DNA of 64,000 nucleotides, from the NCBI GenBank assembly GCA_022225965.2, contig JAKJXP020000131.1, positions 1-64,000 of the forward strand, read 5' to 3'. Under the pieces are notes generated by a model. It was not told the DNA's origin. It did no database searches and saw nothing but the letters and a program-made list of their open reading frames with translations. This document shows, piece after piece, positions 21,873 through 34,775 of the stretch (its first letter is position 1; every line of letters starts with the position of its first letter). The position numbers were made by a program, and so were the translations under genes. This DNA comes from Diatrype stigma. Lineage: Eukaryota > Ascomycota > Sordariomycetes > Xylariales > Diatrypaceae.

Positions 21873-24800
21873 ATGGCTCGAATATCGTATCTCTTAGCCG
21901 CTGGCGCTGCGCTGCTGGCCGGCTACGCCCGAGCCGACGATGCCTACACTCCGAAGCACGAGGCGGGCCGCTGTGCTATGCGAGGTCACTGTGGAAGCAA
22001 GGGCTTCTTCGGAAAGCAACTGCCATGCGTCGACAACGGATTGGCTGATACCCCTGATGACAAGCTCACCGAAGAACTGGTGGCCGTCTGTGGTCCCAAG
22101 TGGAAGGACAGCAACGTCTGCTGCAATATGGAACAGGTAAGTTGACTATGTCGACCTGTATAGTAGCCTTCTTAGCTGTCTCTCTAACAACGAATCTTCC
22201 TTGCGTAGCTTGAATCGATGAAATCGGCCCTGTCGACACCCAACCAGATCATCGGCTCCTGTCCAGCTTGCAAGGACAACTTCTATAATCTAATATGCAC
22301 CTTCACGTGCTCTCCCGACCAGTCGCTGTTCCTGAATGTCACCGACGCGCTGCAGAAAAATGGCAAGACCCTCGTTAGCGAAGTCGACCAGCTGGTATCC
22401 GAAGAGTACGGCGAGGGGTTCTATAATAGCTGTAAGGATGTCAAATTTGGCGCATCCAACTCAAGGGCGATGAACTTCATTGGAGGAGGTGCGACGAACT
22501 ATACCCAACTGCTCAAGTTCATCGGCGACGAAAAACCCATCGGATCACCCTTCCAGATCAATTTCCCGACAAGCTACTCCGACCCAGACATGGCCCCGAG
22601 AGACATGAAACCCAAGAAGTGCAACGACGAGGACCCCAACTTCCGCTGCGCATGTGTAGATTGCCCAGATGTCTGTCCCGAACTTCCCGATGTCACAGAG
22701 GCCGGATCGTGTCATGTTGGCGTCCTCCCCTGCCTAACATTCGCCTCCATATTCACATACAGTGTCTTGCTATTCTCTCTGGTCGTTGGCCTCGTTGTCC
22801 ATGTTGCGTGGAAAAGACATACCCAAAGGAAGAACGAGCGACTTCACCTGCTCCAAGGGGCTGAACCTAGTGATGATGAAGACGAGGGTGACCTCGTGCG
22901 CAACCCAGCTATGCGCGATCGGCCGGTCAGACATTACAGGATTAACACCTGGTGTGACATCGCCTTCAGCAAGTTGGGACACTTCTGTGCAAGGTTCCCG
23001 ATGATCACCATCTTTTCAAGTCTGCTTGTGGTCATCGTCTTGAGTGTTGGTTGGGTGAAATTCGACGTGGAGAGGGAGCCAGCGCGGCTGTGGGTCAGTC
23101 CGACCTCGGAAGCAGCTCAGGAAAAGGCCTTCTTCGATGAGAACTTCGGTCCATTCTACCGCGCGGAAAAAGCGTTCCTCGTCAATGATAGCCATGGCCC
23201 TGTGCTGAGCTACGAGACGCTGACCTGGTGGTCCCAAGTCGAGAAAGACATCCGGCAGCTCAAGGGCGATGCTTTCGAGACTACTTTCAATGACGTTTGC
23301 TTCAAGCCGACAGGCTCTGCTTGTGTTGTTCAGTCACCCACGATATTCTTTGATGGCACCAAGAATTGGAAGTCCTCTTTTCAAAACTGTGCTGAAACGC
23401 CAGTGTTTTGCCGTCCTGACTTTGGGCAACCCATTGAGCCGAATATGATCATGGGTGGCTACGATAGCCTTGAGAATATTACCGAAGCACCGGCCATGAC
23501 TGTCACTTGGGTCGTCAACAATCACCTGGACGACAGCCCCGAATTGGCCCATGCCATGGATTGGGAGAAATCTCTGAAATTCAGGCTCCTCCAGGCGCAA
23601 AAAGAAGCAGCCGACCGTGGCCTTCGCCTCTCGTTTTCGACGGAGATCAGCCTGGAAGAAGAGCTGAACAAATCCACGAACTCGGATGCTACAATTATCG
23701 TCATTAGCTACATTGTTATGTTCCTTTACGCTTCGATCGCACTGGGGTCCACTAGTATGACCATTCGGGAGCTGGTTAGAAATCCAGCTGTCGCATTGGT
23801 GCAAAGCAAGTTCACACTTGGTCTTGTCGGCATCCTGATCGTTCTGATGTCCATCACATCATCGATAGGATTGTTCTCTTGGGCAGGAATCAAGGCTACT
23901 CTTATCATTGCGGAGGTCATCCCTTTCATCGTGCTGGCCGTTGGAGTCGACAATATCTTTTTGATTGTCCACGAGTTCGAGCGTGTCAATATTAGCCATC
24001 CGGACGCCCAAGTCGAAGAAAGAATAGCCAAGGCTCTTGGGCGAATGGGCCCTTCGATTCTGTTCTCTGCCATCACCGAGACTGTGTCCTTCGCGCTTGG
24101 CGCCTTTGTCGGCATGCCAGCTGTAAGAAACTTTGCGATATATGCTGCTGGTGCAGTCTTCATCAACGCTCTGCTCCAGATGACCTTGTTCATATCCATC
24201 TTGTCTTATAACCAGATTCGAACTGAGGACCACAGGGCAGACTGTTTCCCGTGCATCCAGGTCAAGTCAGCCCGGATTCAGCTCGATGGTAACAACAGTA
24301 CGGCGGGACCACGATCGTACGATGTGCCAGAAGAAACTTTGCTGCAGCAGTTCATTCGCAAGTATTATGCGCCCACGTTGCTAGGAAAGAAGGTCAAGGC
24401 CTTGGTGCTGGTTTTCTTCACCGCCCTGCTAGCTGTCGGTATCGCCTTGATCCCTTATGTCAAGCTGGGCCTAGACCAACGGGTCGCTTTGCCTGATGAT
24501 TCATATCTCATCGGCTACTTTAATGACATGTACGCCTACTTGGACACGGGCCCACCGGTCTACTTCGTGGCCAAGGGCCTGGACGCCACGCAGCGTGAAT
24601 CGCAACAGAATATTTGCTCACGCTTCACATCTTGCGAGCAGCTATCTCTGACAAACGTGCTAGAACAGGAGCGAAAGCGGCCAGATATCTCTTACATAGC
24701 ATCCCCGACTGCCAGTTGGATCGATGATTTCTTCCTGTGGCTGAAGCCGGAGAATGACGAGTGCTGTAAGGAGGGCGGCAAGGTCTGTTTTGAGGACCGA

Positions 24801-25811
24801 GATCCTGCTTGGAATATCACTCTCCATGGCATGCCCGAGGGCGAGGAGTTCGTCCACTACTTGCAGAAATACTTAACCTCTCCGACAAATGAAGAATGCC
24901 CACTGGCTGGTCAAGCTTCCTATAGCCAAGCTGTTGTGGTGGACGCCGAAAACACCAGGGTCCCCACAAGCCACTTCCGCACATCTCATAAGCCTCTCCG
25001 CAGCCAGGACGACTTCATCAACGCCTACAAATCAGCGCGTCGTATCGCCAAAGATGTGACCGCCCAGACGGGCATTGAAGTATTCCCATACAGCATCTTC
25101 TACATCTTCTTCGATCAGTACACGGACATTGTCCAGCTCACAGCCACCCTGCTCGGCTCGGCAGTCGCCATCATCTTTGCTGTGTCGACCGTCCTGCTCG
25201 GCTCCGTCTTGACGGCGCTCGTCGTCACGCTTACGGTGGTCATGACGGTGGTCGATATCATCGGGGCCATGGCGGCCTTCGACGTGTCACTCAACGCAGT
25301 CTCGCTCGTGAACCTGATCATCTGCGTGGGCATCGCGGTGGAGTTCTGCGCCCACCTGGCGCGGGCCTTCATGTTCCCGTCCGGCTCGGTCATGGAGCGG
25401 GCCAAGAACCGGTTCCGCGGCCGCGACGCGCGTGCCTGGACCGCCCTCGTCAATGTCGGTGGCTCCGTCTTCAGCGGCATCACCGTCACCAAGCTCCTCG
25501 GCGTCCTCGTGCTCGCCTTCACCCGGTCCAAGATCTTCGAAATCTACTACTTCCGCGTCTGGCTCTCCCTCGTCGTCCTCGCCGCCGCCCACGCCCTCGT
25601 CCTCCTCCCCGTCTTGCTCTCCCTCGCGGGGGGCGAAGGCTACGTCGACCCCGAGAGCGAGGGCGGGCTGGTCGAGGACCTCGCCAACCGGAGGTACCGC
25701 GCCCTGGTCCCCGATGACGACGACGATGATGACGATGAGGATGATCTAAGCGATTCCGGAGACGACGATGAAGCGCGAGGACAGGGGCGGAGACAAGGGT
25801 ACCACGACTAG
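21873..25811 (+). CDS. ncr1: Niemann-Pick C1-related sterol transporter
   Basis: Vacuolar/late-endosomal membrane protein that accepts sterol from NPC2 and passes it into the membrane. Two exons, 21873-22136 and 22209-25811, give 1288 residues, typical for fungal NPC1. A signal peptide (about 1-21, cleavage near YARA) is followed by the Cys-rich luminal sterol-binding domain (GRCAMRGHCG, CPACKDNF, CTFTCSPDQ) and CxC pairs before the first helix (about 265-290). A second TM lies near FPMITIFSSLLVVIVL. The five-helix sterol-sensing domain is at about 575-745, beginning ATIIVISYIVMFLYASI, with GVDNIFLIVHEFER. The second Cys-bearing luminal domain is at about 800-1000, and a C-terminal RND-like helix bundle at about 1060-1235 contains VNLIICVGIAVEFCAHL. 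The C-terminal tail is highly acidic (a run of eight Asp, then EDD) and ends GYHD. No lesion is seen. Confidence 0.95.
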
Positions 25812-26800
25812 GGGTCCCGGCTCGCGTCATTGTGGAAGAAGGTGATATCAAGGTGGGGCCCCGACAGCAGACCGCCGTGGCAGAGAGCGATCGACCAAGC
25901 GGCGGCTGCGCGGCCGGGGGGCGAGTATAATGAGTGGATGGAAGATAATAGGTGAAAGACAAACAAAGGGGTATTCGAACGCTCTTCTATTTTCACCGGT
26001 CTTTGGTTTTCGTTTGGATGGGCAGATTGAAGAGGGGAAAGAAACATTGTTCCCGAATTTTTGTCTCGCCTTCTTTTTCTGTTTTCCCTGTTGTTTCAAT
26101 GGAGGCGGTCGGAGAGAGAGAGGGGGTGGTGTTTCGAAATATGGAGTAGTGAGAAGGGGGGAGGGGGCTCGGTCGATTCTGTCTGGCTGGCTGGCTGTAA
26201 GACTAACACAAATAGTATGTATACGTAACAAGCTCTGTCATGGTCAGGTGGGAGTAGATAGGTAGCTAAGAGCAGCACCCAGCGGTAAAGGAAGCGGAAG
26301 CGATAATAGCGAATAACAACACGTCAACCAAGCAAAATCTTAAAAGCGAATCAAATAGGATACCAAGTATATACACTTAGACCGGTAACTTGACGCTCTT
26401 CTTCTTTGCCCCTCTGGTTTTCTCCCCCTCGATCTGCGATGAATTACGCTTTGAGTCAGACTCCATGAAACACTAGTAAAAGGGGATGTTTCCGTGCATT
26501 ATTAATCTTTTGCGTATCCTCTATTACTGCACGACGAATACTCGACTTGATACCGGCTTTCCTAGATTCGAGTGCATATCTACAAGTCAAAGGCACACAC
26601 CCCGAAGGTAATCATCAAGGCAAGTGACTATCTTCTCAGCAGAAGAAAACAGGGAAAGGGTGGAGAAGAGGTGACGAATATAGTCCAAAAGTGATTTCCA
26701 TGATTGTCTCGCTTCCCTGGTGTTCGCTAGAATGTATATATCGGATATCGAAAAAGAGGTAACTAATGACAACGACCAATCATACATTCATCCATCCATC
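25812..26800. other. Intergenic, 1 kb
   Basis: 3' flanks of two convergent genes. Purine-rich stretches (26100-26170, GGAGAGAGAGAGGGGG-like) are present. No gene or RNA is supported. Confidence 0.4.
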
Positions 26801-26888
26801 CAGGGCCAGGGCCAGGGCCAGGGCCAGGGCCAGGGCCAGGGCCAGGGCCAGGGCCAGGGCCAGGGCCAGGGCCAGGGCCAGGGCCAGG
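26801..26888. repeat. (CAGGGC)n hexanucleotide array, about 14.7 copies
   Basis: A perfect 6-bp microsatellite, CAGGGC on the plus strand. It begins four bases beyond the stop codon of the minus-strand coiled-coil gene, so it should be in that gene's 3' UTR as GCCCTG repeats. The plus strand has GGG tracts every 6 nt separated by CCA, a strong G-quadruplex pattern. Confidence 0.95.
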
Positions 26889-26892
26889 TTGA

Positions 26893-28846
26893 CTAGAGCA
26901 ACGTCCAATCCTCCTCCTCATCATCATTGCCGTTATTATCATCATCACCCAAACCGCCCTTCATACCGAGCTGCGGTGCCTTCTTCCTGTCCCGCTCAGC
27001 ATTGTCGTCGTGGTTGGCATCATCTTTTGTGTCGGCGTCGTAATAATAATCGTATCTCCCATCGTCGTTATCACCATCGTTGTTATGGTCGGCGTCGGTG
27101 TTCAAGACCTCCTGTGTGTTGTCAGTCGTAAGCTTTCGAGGGAAATGGTTGTTGTGGGGCTAAGAGGGAAGGAATGATGGGTGGGGGGAAAAGGGGGCGG
27201 GCTGCGGAGCCGGAAAAGGGGGGAGGGGGTAATAAGAAAAAGGGGAAATCCAGATAGGAAACAGAATAACATAGGTAGTTAAGACAAAAGAAAAAGGAAA
27301 TCTCACTCCGTGAAGTGCGAGCTGATCCACCAACATCTGTAATTCCCTCAGCTGCTCAGCTAGCTGCCGCTGTTGGTGCGTCGTCGTTGTCGTCGTTGTG
27401 GCTGTGGTGGGGGTAGGTCGGGGGGTGTTATTATTCTCCTCGCTTGCATAGTCATTGCCGTCGCGAAGATGATTATTCGGTATCGTACTCGTTCGGCCCG
27501 TCCTTCCACCATCCAAATACCCGTCTGCTCGACCCTGTTCCCCGCTAGTATTATTACTATGATCACCACCACCTCCTCCACCTCCTCCATTCGCCGTCGT
27601 CACGCCCGACAACCGCCTCCGCAGGCCGTCCCTCTCGCGCATCAGCCGCCGCGTGTACGCGTGCCAGTCCCGCAACAGGGCGTCCTGCTCGACGAGCCGG
27701 TCTTTAAGGCGGAGGAGCTCCCCTTTATCATTTCTCAGCCCCAGTCCCAACCCGGGCAGCCCCAACGCCAGCAGTTCGCCGCCACTACCACCAACCTTCC
27801 GAACCCCCCGACTACGACGGGCCCCACCACCACCATCACCGCCCATAACGGCGCGCCGCACCTGCGCTTCGGCGTCGCGCAGCGCCCGCATGCCCTCGGG
27901 GCAGTACGTGCGCGCGAGGCCGGCACCGGCTCGGAGGCACTGTTGGTTGTTAAGCAGACGGAGTCAGCCAACCTGCGGGTTAGATAAAAGTGCGCTTCCC
28001 ACTGTTCTTCGTGTATGCGTGGGAGGAATGGAGGGAGGACGAGAAAGGTTGGGTTGGAAGGAGAGAGGAAGTGGAAGAAAAAAGACTAGGGGTTTGTTGA
28101 ACTAAACTTACGGGACGCAACACGTAGGCGTCGAGCCGCGCGCCGGCCTCGACCGCCAGGTGCCGGTTCTCGCGGGCGACGGTGACGAGGCGGCCGGACA
28201 CCGCGACGCACAGGCGTCCTATCTGCGCTAGGCGTTCCTCTGTCGTCATCGCCGTCGATAGATGCTGTTGCTGCTGCTGCTGCTGCTGGTAATAGGACCG
28301 GTGCTGCTGGCGATTGCTGCTACGGTATGAGGGTGGTGGTGATGATGGCGTGTAATAGGCGTTATCATTATCAATAGCGGTGGGGTCCCTTCCCACGACG
28401 TTGTAGATATCTTCTTCCCACGAGTCGAACTCGTGGTCGAAGTCGATTCTGTTATTATTACTGTTGATCTTGTCGTCGGCAGGAGCGGCAGGCATCAAGA
28501 ACTGCAAATCTGATGGTGGCAGGGGGTCTTCCAGGTGTTCTTGTTGTTGTTGCTGCTGCTGCTTTTGGTGGTGTTTGCGTGAAGATTCGGGGTTGGAGAG
28601 GGACTCCTTTGGTATTCTGTTACTGGCCATGCGCCGTGGCTTTTGGATGTTGATGTTGCTGTGGTCGGCATGTCGAGCAGAAATAGTGGCGCTGTTGCGG
28701 CTGCTGCTATTCCGTGTAGAAACGGCAGCGGCGGCGGTGGCGGCACGGGACTTCTTCTCCGGTGCGAGGTCCAGCTCGCTAATCTCGCTGTCGGCCATCA
28801 TGAGGCCCGGAAAGAGTGAGCCCTCGTCAAAGTCGGCACCATCCAT
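26893..28846 (-). CDS. Poly-Q, coiled-coil protein of unknown function
   Basis: Not recognised. Three exons, 28846-28112, 27939-27307 and 27111-26893, join in phase 0 to give 528 residues. The N-terminus is acidic (MDGADFDEGSLFPGL), then a long disordered part has poly-Gln runs of seven to nine and Asn/Ser-rich segments. A helical block follows (EERLAQIGRLCVAVSG), continuing across intron 1 into LRDAEAQVRRAV. A leucine/arginine coiled coil (KDRLVEQDALLRDWHAYTRR) comes next, then Gly-, Asn- and Thr-rich runs and a final helix LAEQLRELQMLVDQLA. The C-terminus is Asp/Asn-rich and ends DEEEDWTLL. Such architecture suits a scaffold, for example at the spindle pole or septum, but that is only a guess. 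The intron 1 acceptor was placed at 27940 because an in-frame TGA precedes it. A 3' microsatellite abuts the stop codon. Confidence 0.65.
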
Positions 28847-31348
28847 GGCTGCGGAATAACAAGACCTCGAAATGATACGTAAGACGGGGCCAGCTTTTGG
28901 GCTATAATGACGAGAGGTTGCAAGAGCCGCCTAAGTATCGGGTTTGTATGTGAGTCAGCGGAGAGACGCAAAAGAGCACTAACACCGATCCGCGATGAGC
29001 TTCAAAGGTTAATAGGTATCATAGTTATCCTATTGTTGGCTGAGTTGACGATGTCGAAGATAAGTCAGTGGCGCTTCGATGCCAGTTTGTTCTGTGCTAA
29101 CAGATGAATGCTGGCGCTTCAGACTACAGCTTGAAAGTTGCCAAGCAGTAACGAGGGGTAGGCAGGCAAGTATGTACCTTGAGTCTCTGCAGAACCCAAA
29201 GGTTTGGTTCACCACTACCCAACTAAAGTCTAAAAGGAAACTATGTTAGGTAAGTAAGTACCGGTGGGCAGTTAAAAGGCGATCGACTTGGTCGAAGCCC
29301 AAGGGCAGAAGGAAAGACCAAAAAGTAAATGATATATTCAAGCACGGGTTGCTCAAGAGCAAAGCTGGGGATGAGGCTCAAACGTAACGCGGAGCAGGTG
29401 TTAGTTAGCCCAACATACGTAGGGACCAGCCTCGATGACATCGGTGATAGGGCCAGTGTCGAGTGTAAACAGACTTTCGAGTCACAATACTACCAGTGCC
29501 CCATTCATTCACTACGTGGTTCGCCTCGAGGTTGGCTAGCTCTGCTGTGATTCTGTGAATGGTGAAGGGGGGTGGATGGGCAAGCTGGACGATGACGAAT
29601 GGGGGGAAACCGCCTTGCGCCCTACAGGGACCAGGCAACCATTCATTCTCTATTTCTCTAGGCCAGGGGGATGGATGCTGATTGAGAGACACGGTTCCTC
29701 AAACTTCGGTTGGTTGAGACAAGAAACGAGGCTAGTGAAACGAAACTCTTCGTTAATCTTTAACTTTCAGGCTGCGAGCTTGCTTACCTAACTGGTTATT
29801 AACTATAGTCAGGTAGCTAGTTAAGTATACGGGCGATAGGGCGATAGGGTCCAAAGGATATTGGTATTGGGCTGCTTTATTGGATGAATAGCTTCCTTTA
29901 AGCCGAGAGTAGAGGATGAGCAGGTAAGAGACCGATCACGAGAGAGATCACGAGACAGATCACGAGACAGATCGCCGAGCACCTGAACTATAGAGTAACT
30001 AAAGCCTCGCCGTATTGGGCAACTAAGGTTACTGACTGAGAGCTGGCATTGGTGCTGTAACTGTAACTAGGTATGTAGGTACAGTGGCAGAGTAGGTACA
30101 TGTAACTAATACACGCCTAATTACATATACTTAATATCCGGCATTGCATTCATCCAGCCAACGAAACCCCCAACTACGCGGAACCAGGCAGTCACTGCCT
30201 ACTACCTCCGATCACTAATTGGGCAAGAACCGCATTATCGCACGCAATATGAGACGGGAATGTCCACACAATCGCGGCAATGGAATGGTAGGTAGGTCCC
30301 TGCCTAGAATGGCGAGGTTTGGTTTGCCTTACTTAAGCAGCCTGCCCCTTTTAGGCCCTGGGGTGGGAAAGATTGGAGATTGAGGATGACGCCGACCGGA
30401 CTCGAGGTCTCGAACTACCTGCAGTTTTCACACAATATGCGCTGATGCGGGAATACTTGTTTTGAATGCTCCATTAGTCTAATACTATTACATCCTAATA
30501 TACCACCAACATAAGTTTCCAGAAACCCCCCCGCGCGGTATGGTAGGTACTTATCACTGTCAGCCCTGTGACGTAGCCGGGTGCCACACTACAATACTCG
30601 TAGCCTGGATGACCCTCGAATGAAACAGTGTCGGAGATTCTGCGGCATATACATACATGCTTTTTGCACTTTCACTGTTTGATAAAGATCATTTCCGCGC
30701 CGAGATACCTGGCGCCAAACATGAAGGCGGAGTGGGTTTGTTTTGATTATGTGTGGCGTCTATTTATGTAGTATAGTATGTAGGTAGATATCATCTACAT
30801 CATATATCTACTGCGCAATTCGCTGCTCATCAAAGGAGGGTCTCGCTATAATGACAACCATGTCGTACTCCCGAAAGTCAAATAAAAAATAAAAGCCGCT
30901 GCGGCTCAAGTAGCCAAGAACACCATATACATATACCCCCATGATCGTTCATCGTCATAGGCGGGACAGGTCGAGAGTCGGTCTCCTCAGTACACCGTCG
31001 GGGATCGAGCAGTATATATACACCGCGCATACCTATCCACGATCCCATCTTGACCAACGCCGACGGCCATTCGACGGCTATGCAAGATACGCTTTGTGTA
31101 GGAATGCAATGCTATGATCCTAGCGACTGGCTGGCTTGGGTATCATGTTGGTCGCCGAGAGCGATAAGATAACACAGTAAAAGAACCAGACCCCAGCATA
31201 TGTGCTCTGACGTAATCTAACCAGGTAGGCTGGATTGCGGTCTTATCAACCAATCGGTTCCGATGAGTAGATAGAGATGCGCATAGGTGTTACTGCTTGT
31301 CCTCAAGGCTCGGCTTCATGTGTAATATCATCCGGACATGGCATTGCA
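28847..31348. other. Gene-free 2.5 kb
   Basis: 5' flank of the coiled-coil gene and 3' flank of the NMNAT gene. About 29930-29976 holds three to four imperfect copies of AGATCACGAG. TAGGTA words are frequent (29770-30110). Only short motif-free open frames were found. Confidence 0.4.
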
Positions 31349-32515
31349 TCATTGAGACGCCTTCTGCTTCTCTTTGGGATTCATATCATCGCCGATGTAG
31401 AGATTGTGCTCTTCAATATACCGGATCACAGGCCGGGGCAGCAAATATTCGATGCTCATATCTCTCTTGAGGAACATCCTGATTTTGGTGCTGCTCACGT
31501 CGTTTTGGATCATCTGGTTGATGACATGGATGTTGTCTTCCCACGGCTTCAGGCTGGCTAGAGCCTCGTCCATATCCGTTCCACTCCTCTCGACAATCAT
31601 CTATGATGCACTTTGTTAGCAAGGACACGGACAATCCCCGTTCTTTTCTTCCAAGGGGGCACGTACAGCGCCGTAGTTTCCCAGAATGTGGTCGAGATCT
31701 TTCTCGGCCCATACACCAGGTGTCGACATCGTACCGATCAAATCAGCACCTGCTAGCAACATAATCTTAACCGGCCGGCGGTGTTGACCATCTGCGCTCA
31801 GGGCGCCCCCAAGGTGCTGATTGATCTCGTACTCGAAGTGGTCTAGGACCTGGGCGGTCGGTGTGAATTCGGGTTGAATGGCCTCCCATGGATCGACCAT
31901 GAGCCAGCTCGATGTCTCCTCTGCAGCTAATTCGCACATGCGTACCCTAGCAAGAATATCTTGCATTAGCATCCACAGTTGTTCACGACTGCATAGTGCA
32001 TTGGTATTTTCAGGTCGTACTTACCGGTGTGATGACGGTGCTAGCCCAGCCTTTCGGTAAGCATCGGAGACAGGCGACAAGTAGCCTCCGACTACCTCAT
32101 ATTGCGTATTGATTCGTGCATAGTCGTTGGCCATTTCAAACATCCGCAGATGCAGATAAGCTAAGGAAGTCAAGATCAGTAGGCCATTTCATCACTACGG
32201 TGTGTGGTGAGCAGGGGACATTCTAGGCTGTCGGTAGCGTTGCCCGGTCTCGGAACCTCGGCATTGCGCCATAACTTGAAGGCTAGAGAGCATTGGTTGC
32301 TCTTGCTCGAAACATGGGCAAGCTGGAAATAATCCTGAAATCATTGAAGACATACTGATGGGTGAGAAAGAACCACAAGCAACGAGGACTAGAGGAATGC
32401 GGTTTGAATCTGCCTGTTGCCTGCGCAGCCGGTGAGCTGGGAATATGTAGTTGTCGAGCGTCATTGCCGAAACACCACCGTTTTGTGGCAGCCCCGCGGT
32501 ATTGTTGGTGGACAT
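31349..32515 (-). CDS. nma1: Nicotinamide/nicotinate mononucleotide adenylyltransferase (NMNAT)
   Basis: Joins NMN or NaMN with ATP to make NAD+ or deamido-NAD+, the last common step of de novo and salvage NAD synthesis, in nucleus or cytosol. Four exons, 32515-32356, 32160-32025, 31946-31667 and 31600-31349, join in phase to give 275 residues. The nucleotide-binding start ACGSFSPIT is split by intron 1 and followed by YLHLRMFEMA. SSTKIR is the C-terminal ATP-phosphate signature of the family. VVGGYLSPVSDAY, WLMVDPWEA and LLAGADLIGTM match conserved blocks. The frame extends upstream of the chosen MSTNNTAG start to 32692, so a longer N-terminus is possible. No lesion. Confidence 0.93.
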
Positions 32516-34775
32516 GGTGGGCGGGGAGTTGTTGCGAAGTACTAAGAGATCAGGAAAAATCAGGCGAATCGAGGGATCCGACTTGGGATAAGTTGGAGGT
32601 GTTCCAGCGAAGTAGTCAAGGTATGAGTTTGTTTGAGCAAGAAGCCGACCGAGGCTGAAAAGCTGTGAGCAAGTCGTCTTTGTATGAGTCAAAACTAAAC
32701 CGATGGTTAAGGCAAATGGAAAGGTTAAGCAGTCCAGCAGGCAGTGCAGGTTACAAGTGGTGGTAAGTAGAACTTAGGAGAGAAGTCTGGCAGGGTCACA
32801 TGTACTTTGGGGTACATACCCGAATACCATACCGATCAAAGCCCGCCTTGGTGGGCACTTCGAAGTTCCAGGGCAGACTGATCTCCTTTGGGGTGGGGGG
32901 AGCCCAGCCGGAAAGTCGGGGCCTCGAAACGTCTAGCGCCCAGCCAAGCTTGTAACTAGGCACCTGCACCTAGGGAAGCTAGGCTGCGTTCTTGCTCTGA
33001 GGACGTCGGGGTTTAGGTATTGTACGTATTGTACAGACCTACATATGTACTACAGACCTACATACCCTCGGTAGGCACATTGTATATTTGTAATTGGAAG
33101 CTTTGAAAGAGAATGTAAAATATAATACCTACCTAGGTAATGTCTGCTACATGTAGTACAATCCTGGGCCATAAATTCTTTATCAGTTCTTACTAATGGA
33201 AACTTACCCACCTGTATGTATCTATCTGTATTCATGTGGCTTTGCTGAACATGCGGTACGGTCGGCCACCCATAATGCGGCGGTGTTTTAGTCAAAAGTA
33301 ATGGTCTTTGCCGATCTATGCTGGTTAATTGTGACTGTAAACTTCGTTGTCTATCCTCAATGGCATTGATTCCAGCGCAAAGGCCTTGATTGTCTATGGG
33401 TGACCACGTAGGATAATACGCTGCGACTTAACTATCAGCTCAATTTGATCGGTCACATTTTTTTTTTTTTTTTTTAATCGGCAATATGGAAATGGACATG
33501 TATTCTGTAGCTCATGTTCGGGAATGGTATTCCGTCTGGGACATCTTCTTGTTCGGATGGCCCGGTTTGGCCCTTCTCATATTTTATTTTGTTTCAACTT
33601 GCTCTGAAAAAATGGCCATGGCTTGATGACTGCTCATTACATCCGTATCAAGTTTGATATTTCCGAACAAAGACTATTCAAATTGAGATAACTATATGAT
33701 TATAGGAGATATACTTACAAGACTCAAAGATACGAAGGGGGCGTATCAGTGCCATAGTTGAATACTAAGTAGTTGAAAGTCGTTGACCTAAGCTTTATAG
33801 GACGGCAACTACTTCCACTTCTAAGTTGGTGATTTTATGTATCCGAGCTTCAGTCTTAACATATCTTGCCCTGTTTGCTTCCACGGAAACACCTTGCAAT
33901 ATAGACGTAAGCTGTTACCCCATCCTCGGTGGTGGTAGTAGAGTTAACTTACTAACTGTCTGCTGGAAGAAAAGAGATATTATCACATGACTTGAGAAAG
34001 CAGTAAATCAAAATATCTCCATATATGGTCTCAGTGTGTAAGGGCCTGGTACAATGTACGCAAAGTATCAAGTGTTCAGCAATTCAACTGGCTGGGTTTT
34101 GGTGTCCTGATGATGGTAATTGCTTGATAGGCTAGATAGACTTTCCTGCCAAGCCCGCCGTGTGATCACCTTTTCACCTTCACTGCATTTTTAACCCCAG
34201 CGAAGGGCTGAGTGTCATGCCAAGACTTCGGTATGCACGGCATTGCGGCAAGCTTGGTAAGGTAGTACACAATATGTGAAGTAGAATGAAGTCCTTTGTC
34301 CCTCAAGCCTTCAGGAGCCTGACCTACATGTCCCTCGCGAAACAGCACCAATGAGAGGTCAACTTGAGAGCCAAGCTTCAACCCCGACACAAGTATCATC
34401 ACTACTGATGTCAAGGACATAGGGAAAGCATCATGTAGATCCAGAAACACCAGTCAAACTCCAACAACGTAGGCAGCTAGGTAGTCGTTCCACGGTATAT
34501 ACTAAGTAGATCATATAATTGTGCCTTTCCTAGTAAAATCATCTTCACGACAGACATGACCACTCACTTACTCGTATGGTCCAGCCTCCATGACGACATG
34601 GGTGATCCAGCGCCATAGCTTACATACAATTACAACCAAATGCCCTCATGAGATGTCATACGTAGTTTTTGGCTTTTCCTTCCGCCGTGGAACTCCCGTC
34701 TTTTTATATGGCCGTCGTCCACGGTATATAGTATGGTATTGTCCGTGCATGTCGTTGGGTATCTAGGTAACTATC
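32516..34775. other. Gene-free 2.3 kb, AT-rich
   Basis: 5' flank of NMNAT and 3' flank of Kch1. It has a T18 run at 33458-33475 and many TAGGTA/TACATA words (33030-33140). The stretch 33280-34150 is AT-rich with no open frames. No transposon ends or RNA gene were recognised. Confidence 0.4.

Noticed and set aside
25519..25962. Arg/Gly-rich minus-strand open frame over the end of the NPC1-related gene
   Set aside because: Antisense of the acidic tail and GC-rich helices; a shadow frame.
29930..29976. AGATCACGAG repeats as a CRISPR-like array
   Set aside because: Units are contiguous without spacers and the genome is fungal; a simple imperfect tandem repeat.
33458..33475. T18 run as a retroposon poly(A) tail
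   Set aside because: No retroelement ORF, target-site duplication or other element feature is visible nearby.
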